Source of the DNA: Pseudomonadota bacterium
Lineage (GTDB): Bacteria; Desulfobacterota; Desulfovibrionia; Desulfovibrionales; Desulfomicrobiaceae
Length of the DNA stretch: 64,000 nucleotides
NCBI GenBank assembly: GCA_023393525.1
Contig: JAEWKZ010000089.1
Span: forward strand, 1 to 64,000
Reading direction: 5' to 3'
In this document: positions 6,952 to 15,457 of the stretch, piece after piece
Numbering within the stretch: the stretch's first letter is position 1
Layout: every line of letters starts with the position of its first letter
Program-made: the position numbers and the translations under genes
Notes under the pieces: model-generated
The model's input: only the letters and a program-made list of their open reading frames with translations
Database searches by the model: none
What the model was told of the DNA's origin: nothing

Positions 6952-9117
6952 ATGTATTCCGAGATATCAGCCCCCTCCCTGAAAACCATCGACTCGCGCA
7001 ATGTCCTCCTGCAGAGCGCGAACGTGCGCGTCGACATCCGCGACTACCTGGCTCGCACGCGCATGGAGTATCATTTCGTAAACTGCGAAGACGTGAACAT
7101 CGAGGCCGTGTACACCTTTGCCCTGCCCATTGACGGAGTGCTCACGGATCTGGGGATCGTGATCGGGCAGAGGGAGCTCAAAGGCATCGCCGTGGAAAAA
7201 CGGGAGGCCCAGGAGCGCTATGAAGACGCCATCTCTGACGGCGACTCCCCGATCATGCTGGAGCGGCTCGACTCCGGGCTGTACAGCCTGAACGTCGGCA
7301 ACATCATGCCCGGCGAAAAGGCCGTGGTCAGCGTCGAATTCCTGGAAGTTCTGAGCCCCAAGGCGGACGAGGTGCGCTACGAGCTGCCAACGACCCTGGC
7401 TCCCCTCTACGGCGATCCGGCCGCGCGCGGCCTGGCCCCGCACCAGATCCCGGGGCACAGTCTCCTGGCTGACAACAGATTCAGCCTGCACATTGACATC
7501 GAGGGGTGCCTCGCCACTGCGGACATCCTCACCCCCGCCCACAAGACCGTCATGAAAAGGGACGCCGGCCGCGTCGAAATCTCGCTCCTGACAGAGACAA
7601 CCGCCATGGACCGCGACTTCATCATGGCCTTCACTGCGCAGGACATGCCGAGGTCCTTTGCCGTGTGCGCACCGGACAAGGGCGGGCATGTCGTTCTGGC
7701 CGGCTTCACCCCGAAATTCAGCGCCCCGGCTCCGGCCAGGAGCATCAAGATCGTGGTCGACTGCTCCGGCTCCATGGGCGGCGAGTCCATCCTCCAGGCC
7801 AGGCAGGCCCTGCTGCGGGCCCTGGACCGCCTGCGCCCCGAAGACCATTTCAACATCATCCTCTTCGGGTCTTTCTGCACCGCGCTTTTCAACAGGCAGG
7901 AACCGGCCGACGCCACGCACCTCGAAGCCGCCAACACGCTGACAAGATCCATGAACGCCAATATGGGCGGCACCGAGATGGAGAAGGCCCTGGAAAAAGC
8001 CCTGAACTCCGCCTCGCCGGCAGGCATGCCCGAAGACATCCTGCTCATCACAGACGGACAGGTCTGGGACATGGGCGCAGTCGCCGGCAAATTGGCCAGA
8101 AAACGGCACCGGGTGTTCTGCATCGGGGTCGGCAGCGCCGTCGAACGCGGCGTCCTCTCCGCCCTCTCTTCAAAAACGGATGGCGACGCGATCTTCGTCA
8201 GCGTTCAGGAAGACATGGGCAAAAAGGTCTTCGAGCACTTCAAACGCATGACCCTCATCCCCGCCCAAAACCCGGCCTTTGATTTCGGCGGGGCAAAGCC
8301 GAAGGCTATCTGCCCGGAGAAACTGCCGGCCGTCTTCGATGGCGACATGGTGCTCGGCTGCGCCTGGTTCGCAACGCCGCCCAAAGCCGTCTCCTTCAGG
8401 TTCGACACTGCGGACGGCTCCATGCCACAGCGGACCGAAGTGAACGAATCCCCGGCCCTGGCAATCGGCCTGACCCGCTTCGCGGCAGCCATGAAACTAG
8501 AGTTCCTGCCGGAACCCGAGGCTACGGCCCTCGCGGTCGAGTACAACCTGGTAAGCCCCTTCACCAACTTCCTGGCCGTGCTGGAAAGGGCCGAATCCGA
8601 AAAACCGGTTGGACTGCCGCAACTGCGAAGCGTGGAACACAATATTCCGCGTGGTTGGGGAGGCATCGACCGCAGTATACTTTCAGACGCTATCCAGCCG
8701 TGCATGAGCATCTGCCGCGAAAGGCTGGATCTCGAAGAGCCTCGCGCACATCTCGAAGATGAAGATGCCCTTTGGATCAAAGCCGTCATCTCGCACACTG
8801 TGAAATATCTCGAATCCAGCAAAGACATTGGCATCACCTTTGTCATGCTCAAGGATTGGGGACTCCCGGAAGAAATCTTCGACGCTCTCAGCGCTTTGCT
8901 GCAAGACACAAATCTTGGCATCGCGACAGCCCAGGCGGATACCAAAACAATTCAAACAACGGAGACTGCGATCTCGCTTTTATTGGTGCTACTGGCTGCA
9001 AAGAGGGAGGTATCGATCAAGCGGGATGATATGAGGTTGTTGCGCCAGGCCATGGGCAAATTTGCGCTGGATACGAAGCTTAAAGCGTCAGTGGAGGACG
9101 TTCTCGACGCTTTCTAA
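6952..9117 (+). CDS. VIT and von Willebrand factor A domain protein
   Basis: A 721-residue protein with no signal peptide. Residues about 5-130 match the VIT domain (vault/inter-alpha-trypsin type: YLARTRMEYHFVN, DLGIVIGQRELKGIAVEKRE, MPGEKAVVSVEFLE). Residues about 262-440 form a vWA domain with an intact metal-ion-dependent adhesion site DCSGSMGG (near residue 269) and a later ITDGQVWD segment. The remaining 250 residues are mostly helical and unassigned. VIT-vWA proteins are usually protein-interaction scaffolds. Spacing to the MerR gene is three bases, with GGAG as ribosome site inside the MerR 3' end. The GC-rich composition resembles the core half of the window more than the island. Confidence 0.85.
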   Translation: MYSEISAPSLKTIDSRNVLLQSANVRVDIRDYLARTRMEYHFVNCEDVNIEAVYTFALPIDGVLTDLGIVIGQRELKGIAVEKREAQERYEDAISDGDSPIMLERLDSGLYSLNVGNIMPGEKAVVSVEFLEVLSPKADEVRYELPTTLAPLYGDPAARGLAPHQIPGHSLLADNRFSLHIDIEGCLATADILTPAHKTVMKRDAGRVEISLLTETTAMDRDFIMAFTAQDMPRSFAVCAPDKGGHVVLAGFTPKFSAPAPARSIKIVVDCSGSMGGESILQARQALLRALDRLRPEDHFNIILFGSFCTALFNRQEPADATHLEAANTLTRSMNANMGGTEMEKALEKALNSASPAGMPEDILLITDGQVWDMGAVAGKLARKRHRVFCIGVGSAVERGVLSALSSKTDGDAIFVSVQEDMGKKVFEHFKRMTLIPAQNPAFDFGGAKPKAICPEKLPAVFDGDMVLGCAWFATPPKAVSFRFDTADGSMPQRTEVNESPALAIGLTRFAAAMKLEFLPEPEATALAVEYNLVSPFTNFLAVLERAESEKPVGLPQLRSVEHNIPRGWGGIDRSILSDAIQPCMSICRERLDLEEPRAHLEDEDALWIKAVISHTVKYLESSKDIGITFVMLKDWGLPEEIFDALSALLQDTNLGIATAQADTKTIQTTETAISLLLVLLAAKREVSIKRDDMRLLRQAMGKFALDTKLKASVEDVLDAF

Positions 9118-9128
9118 GCACGACACAA

Positions 9129-9160
9129 GGCCGTTCAGCGAAAGCTGGACGGCCAAATTT
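9129..9160 (+). terminator. Stem-loop terminator after the VIT/vWA gene
   Basis: GGCCGTTCAGC (9129-9139) pairs with GCTGGACGGCC (9144-9154) around a GAAA tetraloop, followed by AAATTT. The stem is strong but the T-run is poor, so termination may be partial. It lies 11 bases after the stop codon of the VIT/vWA gene. Confidence 0.5.
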
Positions 9161-9172
9161 GATACCAAGCCC

Positions 9173-9204
9173 GGACATCGTCCCAGCAGCATGGGACAAT
9201 GTCC
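9173..9204. repeat. Long inverted repeat (13-base arms)
   Basis: GGACATCGTCCCA (9173-9185) and TGGGACAATGTCC (9192-9204) form a palindrome with one mismatch around a six-base loop GCAGCA. It lies between the VIT/vWA gene and the NERD gene. It could act as a second terminator stem, an operator, or a mobile-element relic; no T-run follows. Confidence 0.5.
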
Positions 9205-9330
9205 AAAATTCTCGACAAACTGGCTGTAGCGATATTCTATGGAGTGCATATTTCGGCAACTGTCTGACGAGGGCCGATTTTAAACACAAAGACAACAGTT
9301 CCGACCAATGTGTCTTACATCCTAAAATCC

Positions 9331-9360
9331 TTGACACTCTTACCCAGCTGAGGCTTATCA
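9331..9360 (+). promoter_or_regulatory. Candidate sigma-70 promoter for the NERD gene
   Basis: TTGACA at 9331-9336 is a perfect -35 box. TTATCA at 9355-9360 is a fair -10 box with an 18-base spacer. It lies about 65 bases before the ATG at 9425. The rest of 9205-9424 holds no gene. Confidence 0.45.
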
Positions 9361-9424
9361 AAATAGCTGCAACAAAATGTGCAGCACGTCTCAGGTGCAC
9401 ATGCTCCAGGAGGGTGAGGAGGAA

Positions 9425-11044
9425 ATGGCTCAGGTCTTTGGATCTGCTGGCAGAAGTGCTTTTGCCATGGGGAATTCGCGGTACAAGGATATGCTTTCTC
9501 GTATCGCCCTACCCATGCTTTCGTCACTGCTGCTGATACCTGTCGCTTATTATCTGCTGACACATGGGCACCTTAACTGGGGTCTCGGGGTCGCTGTCTT
9601 CTATTTCGTCTCCATCAAGTCGCTTGAACAAGCTGGGCTCAAGCTTAAAAAACGGATTTCCGACGCCGACACAGGAGCCAAAGCTGAACAAGCCGTCGCC
9701 GAAGCCTTGCAAGAACTCCCAGACGATTACTACGTCTTCCATGACCTCGAATTCCCCGGTTTCAACATCGACCATGTTGTCCTCGGCCCCAACGGCATTT
9801 TTCTGGTGGAGACCAAGAGCCAAAAAGGGAACATAACCCAAAAAAACGACGTCCTGCTCAGAAACGGGCGTAAATTATTCAAGGATTTTTTGAATCAATG
9901 CTGGAGCCAGACCTACTCGCTCCGCGACCACCTGGGCGCGGAGAGGCTTGGAGGACTGTCGATCAAGCCAATCCTATGCTTCTCGCGGGGATTTGTCGAA
10001 ATTCGCGGACCTGTACGAGGCACGCAGGTGCTGAATATCCGCTTCTTACGGCCGTATATTCTCTCGCAACGCGGGAGCCTTCCGGCCCAGGCAAGAGATC
10101 AAATCATCCCTCTGCTGGCCGCAGCGTTGTCCAACCCGGCTGCACAACCCAGCCCAATGGCCTCTCAGTCCAAGACCGGCGGCATTGTCTGTCCGAAATG
10201 CTTTCATGAGCGCACACGAAACGATGATTTGCACTTTAGCGCGGGCGAATGCCCAAAATGCGGCGTCATCTACGCTCACGTTCAAACGAACACGCATGAA
10301 ACGCACCCTAGTGCTGAAACCACAGGCACCAAAAAACTCCCCCCATTCGTAATCGCTTTGCTATCGTTTCTGCCAATGCGATTCCCATTCACTCTGCTTG
10401 CAGCCGTTGCCATGGCAAAAGGTAAACCGACAACACCCAAATTTTTTTGGAATATCCTGGCGCTCAAATTCGCAGCATGCGCCCTGGCCGCCCTCCTCTT
10501 GATCGGTGCCTTCAAAACCATTCAGGCCACCGTGAGCAGCATTTTCAGCCCACCGCAAACGCAAGCCAAGCAGCCCCCTGAAAAGCCTATCCCAAATGAG
10601 CAGCATCCAATTCAAGCCCTAGCATTTCCACTGACCCACGCGGTCTCGTCGGATAATTCGGCAAAGGCGATCACTTTCGTCTTTGAGGAAGATCGGGGAC
10701 AGAATGTCATCCTGCTTTTTTTCGACACCAAAGCTAAGACCCTCGCCTTGAGGGCCTGTGTTCGAGCCAACGAAAAATTGACCACGACACTCCCGCGTAC
10801 CGACCTGGGTTATATCATCGTCACCGGACCTGCCTGGCAGGGCTACGAAGACTTGTTCGGCCCAGCATCAGAATCGAAGAAAGCCCTTATTACCTTGAGT
10901 TCTCAGATGAAAGCGGGCAACGTCACGTCCATTCGAGCGACATCTAGCATGTTCGTTCAGAAGGGAGTCCAAAGCCCCCTTCCAGAAGCGAAAGCGTGGA
11001 TAAATGCGGCCTTCAAGAATGCTGGCGGGTTCATGAAAATGTAA
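9425..11044 (+). CDS. NERD-domain (nuclease-related) membrane protein with zinc ribbon
   Basis: Start chosen at ATG 9425 because GAGGAGGAA precedes it at good distance, giving 539 residues. Two hydrophobic spans lie near residues 25-60. A NERD domain follows (about residues 80-200): DADTGAKAEQAVAEAL, then NIDHVVLGPNGIFLVETKS. The Asp and the ExK-type E-T-K (about residue 129) match the PD-(D/E)xK-like core of the family. A zinc ribbon with two CPKC pairs is at about 255-282, another membrane span near residue 350, and an unassigned C-terminal domain. It lies 118 bases upstream of the DISARM operon and faces the same way. NERD proteins are common in defence islands, but a direct link to DISARM here is only inferred. 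Confidence 0.75.
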   Translation: MAQVFGSAGRSAFAMGNSRYKDMLSRIALPMLSSLLLIPVAYYLLTHGHLNWGLGVAVFYFVSIKSLEQAGLKLKKRISDADTGAKAEQAVAEALQELPDDYYVFHDLEFPGFNIDHVVLGPNGIFLVETKSQKGNITQKNDVLLRNGRKLFKDFLNQCWSQTYSLRDHLGAERLGGLSIKPILCFSRGFVEIRGPVRGTQVLNIRFLRPYILSQRGSLPAQARDQIIPLLAAALSNPAAQPSPMASQSKTGGIVCPKCFHERTRNDDLHFSAGECPKCGVIYAHVQTNTHETHPSAETTGTKKLPPFVIALLSFLPMRFPFTLLAAVAMAKGKPTTPKFFWNILALKFAACALAALLLIGAFKTIQATVSSIFSPPQTQAKQPPEKPIPNEQHPIQALAFPLTHAVSSDNSAKAITFVFEEDRGQNVILLFFDTKAKTLALRACVRANEKLTTTLPRTDLGYIIVTGPAWQGYEDLFGPASESKKALITLSSQMKAGNVTSIRATSSMFVQKGVQSPLPEAKAWINAAFKNAGGFMKM

Positions 11045-11090
11045 TTCGTTTAAAAATTCAAAAATACGATATTTAGAGAAAGAATCCTAA

Positions 11091-11119
11091 TTGACGTTAG
11101 GGCCGAGGGTGGAGAAATT
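11091..11119 (+). promoter_or_regulatory. Weak candidate promoter for the DISARM operon
   Basis: TTGACG (11091-11096) with a 17-base spacer to GAAATT (11114-11119) is the best promoter-like pair in the 118-base gap before the C5 methyltransferase gene. The -10 box is poor. The gap is AT-rich at its start and holds no ORF. Confidence 0.25.
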
Positions 11120-11162
11120 GTTTCAGGATTATCGACGACAACGGCAGGTAAGGATTGAATAA

Positions 11163-12275
11163 ATGCTGAGCGGAGCACGGAAAAAATATAGAACGACGCA
11201 AGGACGGAAAATTTATGCCGTCGACCTGTTTTGCGGGGCGGGCGGCCTGACGCATGGCCTCTTGAAGGCAGGCGTCGATGTTCGACTCGGAGTGGATATC
11301 GATCCTGCTTGTGAATATCCCTATGTCTCCAACAACAAAGCGAAGTTTTTGCTCAAATCGGTAGAGGAACTCGGAGCCGGCGAGCTTCTACCTCATTACA
11401 GGAAGAACGGAATCAAGCTCCTGGCGGGCTGTGCTCCGTGCCAGACCTTTTCCACCTACAACCAGAAGGCGACTGATTCCGACAAGCGGTGGTGGCTTTT
11501 GTTACAGTTCGTTCGGCTCGTGAACGAACTGCAACCGGATTTGGTGACCATGGAAAACGTTCCGCGACTGGTCGATCAAAACATATTCGACGAGTTCGTC
11601 TCCAATCTCGAAACCAGTGGCTATTTCGTCACCTACAAGGTGGTCAATTGCGCTGAATACGGTGTTCCACAGCAACGCAACCGCTTGGTGTTGCTGGCTT
11701 CCAAACTCGGCCCGATTTCACTCCTTTCTCCGCAGGAATTCGGCAAGAAACCGAAAACAGTCAGAGAAGCCATAGGCAGTTTGCCCCCGTTGATTGCAGG
11801 AACGAAGCATCCCAAGGATTCTCTTCACCAGTGCTCGACCCTCTCGGCAATCAACATGCGACGGATGGAAGCCTCCAAGCCTGGCGGCACTTGGCGAGAC
11901 TGGCCCAAGGAGTTGGTGGCCGATTGCCACAAGCGGTCTTCCGGCAAAACCTATCCAAGCGTTTATGGGCGTATGACGTGGGATAACCCGGCGCCAACCA
12001 TGACGACTCAGTTTTTCGGGTTCGGTAATGGGCGTTTCGGCCATCCAGAGCAAAACAGGGCCATTTCTTTGAGAGAAGGAGCGATTTTGCAAAGTTTTCC
12101 CAAACGATACAAATTCGTTCGTCCACGTGAACAGGTCTGCCTGAAAGCCATCGGTAGATTGATAGGCAACGCCGTCCCCGTCACGCTTGGAGAAGCCATA
12201 GGCGCCAGTTTGTTGTTGCACGTCTCGGAAGCGACCAAAAGAGCGTACCGTTTGAAACGTGGGAGCCGTGCGTAA
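11163..12275 (+). CDS. drmMII: DNA cytosine-5 methyltransferase (DISARM DrmMII-like)
   Basis: A 370-residue enzyme that should methylate cytosine at C5 in a specific DNA site, using AdoMet. Conserved motifs in order: motif I DLFCGAGGLTHGL (about residue 20), motif IV GCAPCQTFSTY with the catalytic Cys (about residue 93), motif VI MENVPRL, motif VIII QQRNRL, a variable target-recognition region (about 190-280) and motif X GRLIGNAVPVTLGEA. The length is normal for the family. Its stop shares one base with the start of the DrmD gene (TAATG), so it belongs to the DISARM transcript and probably marks host DNA as self. C5 methylase is the hallmark of class 2 DISARM, whereas the next genes are class 1. 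The symbol is by position and family only. Confidence 0.85.
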   Translation: MLSGARKKYRTTQGRKIYAVDLFCGAGGLTHGLLKAGVDVRLGVDIDPACEYPYVSNNKAKFLLKSVEELGAGELLPHYRKNGIKLLAGCAPCQTFSTYNQKATDSDKRWWLLLQFVRLVNELQPDLVTMENVPRLVDQNIFDEFVSNLETSGYFVTYKVVNCAEYGVPQQRNRLVLLASKLGPISLLSPQEFGKKPKTVREAIGSLPPLIAGTKHPKDSLHQCSTLSAINMRRMEASKPGGTWRDWPKELVADCHKRSSGKTYPSVYGRMTWDNPAPTMTTQFFGFGNGRFGHPEQNRAISLREGAILQSFPKRYKFVRPREQVCLKAIGRLIGNAVPVTLGEAIGASLLLHVSEATKRAYRLKRGSRA

Positions 12276-15200
12276 TGCCAATTATCGATACGAATTCGGA
12301 AACCGATGTAATTCGATTTGGCGATATTCCCGAGCCTGGCCAGCTCGTGGAAGTTCGCCGTCGTCAATGGGTCGTCACCGATGTATCCGGTGGAGCCTTT
12401 TCTTCATCGAACAATGGAAACCAACATCTCATTGGCCTGTCATCTCTCGACGAAGATTCCATGGGCGAAGAGATCCAGGTCGTCTGGCAGGTGGAAGCCG
12501 GAGCCCAGATCCTGGAAAAGGCGGGCCTGCCATCAATCACCGGTTGGGATAGCGACGATCGGCTCGAAGCCTTCCTCGACGCCATTCGATGGGGCGCGGT
12601 CACAAACGCGGATCGCTCGTTCTTGCAGGCGCCTTTCCGTAGCGGAATAACGATCGAAGACTACCAGCTCGATCCATTGGTTCGAGCCGTCGAAATGGCC
12701 CGCGTCAACCTCCTCATCGCGGACGACGTCGGCTTGGGCAAGACGATAGAGGCTGGGCTGGTCATTCAGGAACTTCTCGTTCGGCACCGCGCCAGAACCG
12801 TTTTCGTCGTTTGCCCCGCCAGCCTGCAGGTCAAATGGCAGGCGGAAATGCAGGAAAAATTCGGACTTGAGTTTCGGATCGTAGATACCGAGTACGTCAA
12901 GCGCCTCCGGCGAGAGCGCGGTATCCACGTGAATCCCTGGACCTCCTATCCACGGCTCGTCACTTCCATGGATTGGATGAAGAGCGGTGAAGGATTCCGT
13001 TTGCTGAAGGACATCCTCCCTCCCCATATGACCTATCCCCGAAAATTCGACATTCTGGTCGTAGACGAGGCGCACAATGTGGCGCCGGCGTCGGCGTCCA
13101 AGTACGCTTTGGAGAGTCAGAGAACGCGACTGATCCGGGCGCTCGCTCCACATTTCAACCATCGTCTTTTTTTGAGTGCCACTCCCCACAACGGTTATCA
13201 GGAATCCTTCACTTCGCTACTGGAACTGCTGGACGACCAGCGATTCGCCAGAACGGTGATGCCCGACGAGAAGCAACTTCATCGCGTCATGGTTCGGCGT
13301 CTGAAGAGCGATATCGTCGACACGAACGGAAAGCCGGTGTTTCCGGTGCGAAAGCTCCAATGTCTCGAAATCGACTACTCCGAGGAGGAGCGGCAGATCC
13401 ATTCCTTGCTCGGAAAATACACGGCCGATCGCTCGAAGACCGTCAAGGGGACACGCTTCGAGTATGGAACCGATTTCGTTCACATGCTTCTCAAGAAGCG
13501 ACTCTTTTCCTCGCCGATGGCTTTCGCGCTTACGCTGGCGAAACACAGGGAAACTCTCGAACGTGGCAAGCCCAAGAGCGATCGAGACACAATGGACGAT
13601 CGCATCCTGCGTAAGGCGATCCTGAAAACCGAAGAGGAATACTCGGACGATTCACTGGTAGAAGCGGCCCAAAACGAAGCGGTCGAGGTGGTGGGTGAAC
13701 TCGCTCCGCCTTTGACACGTGAGCAAAGAGACATGCTCGACCACCTCTCCGCATGGGCGGAGAAGGCGCGCAACCGTGTCGACGCGAAAGCCAAGGCCAT
13801 CATCGACTGGCTCGAAAGCCATCTGAAAACGGATGGTCGCTGGAATGGAAAGCGGGTGATTTTGTTCACCGAATACCGGGCTACGCATTCCTGGCTCCAA
13901 CAGATTTTGACCGCAAACGGCTTTGGCGGAGACAGACTGCAGTACCTTCACGGAAGCATGCTCCCGGAAGAGCGTGAGTCGGTCAAAGCCGCGTTCCAGG
14001 CGCATCCCGACATTTCTCCGGTTCGCATCTTACTCGCGACCGATGCGGCCTCGGAAGGTATCGACCTGCAGAACCACTGTAACTACCTCATCCATGTCGA
14101 GATCCCGTGGAATCCAAATGTCATGGAACAGCGCAATGGCCGTATCGACCGCCATGGGCAGAAGGAAGATGTGGTTTTCATTTGGCATCCGGTGGGAAAG
14201 GGCTTCTCGGCGAGAAACGCCGATAGATCCGCCAGGCCCGGTGATGTCGCGGGTGACCACGAGTATCTGATGCGAGCCGTCCTCAAGATCGACACAATCC
14301 GGGAAGATCTCGGTAGTGTCGGCCCGGTCATCGCCCGTCAGATTGAGGAGGCCATGCTCGGAAAGCGCAGCGACCTGGACACCGCTTTGGCGGAGACCAA
14401 AGCCGCCAAGGCGAGGAAATTCGTCGCGGCGGAGAAACGTCTCCAGGAGCGTATTGCCCGTCTGCACGAAAAACTGATGGAAGCGAAGAACGATTTCCAT
14501 CTATCTCCCGAGCACATTTCGCGTGCGGTCGAGGTCGCGTTGGATCTGGCCGAGAAGCCAGCGCTCAAGCCCCTTGGGTCAGCCAAAGGCGAAAAGAACG
14601 GTGCTTTCGAAGTTCCAATTCTGCCCGGCTCTTGGGGTAGGGCCACCGAAGGATTGGAGCATCCCCATACCAAAGTTCGCCGTCCTATCACTTTCGATCA
14701 CGAAATCGCCAAAGGAAGGGATGATGTCGTCCTGGCCCATCTCAACCATCGACTTGTGCAGATGTGTCTGCGCTTGCTCCGTGAAGAGATCTGGAAACTC
14801 GACGACGTCAAACGGCTTCACCGCGTGGCGATTCGCACCGTTCCGGACACCGAGTTGAGTGTCCCAGTAGTGGCGGTCTGGTCTCGTTTAGTGATCACCG
14901 GCGGCGACCACCGACGTCTTCACGAAGAGCTGACCCTCTCAGGCGGCGAACTTGATCACAAACGGTTCGCTCGACTCACCCAGGTAGGCAAACTGGAAAC
15001 TCTGGTCGCCCAAGGTTCGCCTATTGCCCCCGACCAGAGGCTTTTCCAAGTTCTGAAAGACAGGTTCGAGCGTCACGAAGACGCTCTCATGGCAGCCGTC
15101 GATGCGAGATCCCGAGACAGATTGAAGTTTCTCGAAAATACTCTCGACAGGCGTATGAAAAGTGAAATCGCCGATGTCCTGACGGTATTGGACGAACTGG

Positions 15201-15451
15201 AAGCCAGCATTCGGAAGGAGTTGAAGCCGGAGCGCCGAGGTGGTCAGCTCTATCTGCCTGGATTTTCACCCGAAGAGATGGCCCAGGTGAAGAAAGACGT
15301 CCAGGCCCTTGAAGCACGTTTGGCTCGGATTCCGGAAGAGCGGAAAGAAGAAAAGACCGCGATCGAAAAACACTATGCCACCCCTGTGGATCGAACGTTT
15401 CCGGTCGCCGTAGTATTCCTCGTTCCGCAATCACAGGCAAGGAGGGTCTGA
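12275..15451 (+). CDS. drmD: SNF2-family helicase DrmD of DISARM class 1
   Basis: A 1058-residue superfamily 2 translocase. Walker A is in LLIADDVGLGKTIEAGLVIQ (about residue 152), the DEAH box in VVDEAHNVAPAS (about 263), motif III in LFLSATPHNGY, motif V around ATDAASEGIDLQNH (about 595) and motif VI in RNGRIDRHGQ (about 619). This is the SNF2/RapA-like layout of DrmD, which distinguishes class 1 DISARM. The long C-terminal region contains helical segments and no recognised nuclease. It overlaps the C5 methylase gene by one base and is followed after six bases by DrmMI. Likely role: ATP-driven handling of incoming DNA within the defence complex. Confidence 0.88.
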   Translation: MPIIDTNSETDVIRFGDIPEPGQLVEVRRRQWVVTDVSGGAFSSSNNGNQHLIGLSSLDEDSMGEEIQVVWQVEAGAQILEKAGLPSITGWDSDDRLEAFLDAIRWGAVTNADRSFLQAPFRSGITIEDYQLDPLVRAVEMARVNLLIADDVGLGKTIEAGLVIQELLVRHRARTVFVVCPASLQVKWQAEMQEKFGLEFRIVDTEYVKRLRRERGIHVNPWTSYPRLVTSMDWMKSGEGFRLLKDILPPHMTYPRKFDILVVDEAHNVAPASASKYALESQRTRLIRALAPHFNHRLFLSATPHNGYQESFTSLLELLDDQRFARTVMPDEKQLHRVMVRRLKSDIVDTNGKPVFPVRKLQCLEIDYSEEERQIHSLLGKYTADRSKTVKGTRFEYGTDFVHMLLKKRLFSSPMAFALTLAKHRETLERGKPKSDRDTMDDRILRKAILKTEEEYSDDSLVEAAQNEAVEVVGELAPPLTREQRDMLDHLSAWAEKARNRVDAKAKAIIDWLESHLKTDGRWNGKRVILFTEYRATHSWLQQILTANGFGGDRLQYLHGSMLPEERESVKAAFQAHPDISPVRILLATDAASEGIDLQNHCNYLIHVEIPWNPNVMEQRNGRIDRHGQKEDVVFIWHPVGKGFSARNADRSARPGDVAGDHEYLMRAVLKIDTIREDLGSVGPVIARQIEEAMLGKRSDLDTALAETKAAKARKFVAAEKRLQERIARLHEKLMEAKNDFHLSPEHISRAVEVALDLAEKPALKPLGSAKGEKNGAFEVPILPGSWGRATEGLEHPHTKVRRPITFDHEIAKGRDDVVLAHLNHRLVQMCLRLLREEIWKLDDVKRLHRVAIRTVPDTELSVPVVAVWSRLVITGGDHRRLHEELTLSGGELDHKRFARLTQVGKLETLVAQGSPIAPDQRLFQVLKDRFERHEDALMAAVDARSRDRLKFLENTLDRRMKSEIADVLTVLDELEASIRKELKPERRGGQLYLPGFSPEEMAQVKKDVQALEARLARIPEERKEEKTAIEKHYATPVDRTFPVAVVFLVPQSQARRV

Positions 15452-15457
15452 TCCGGC

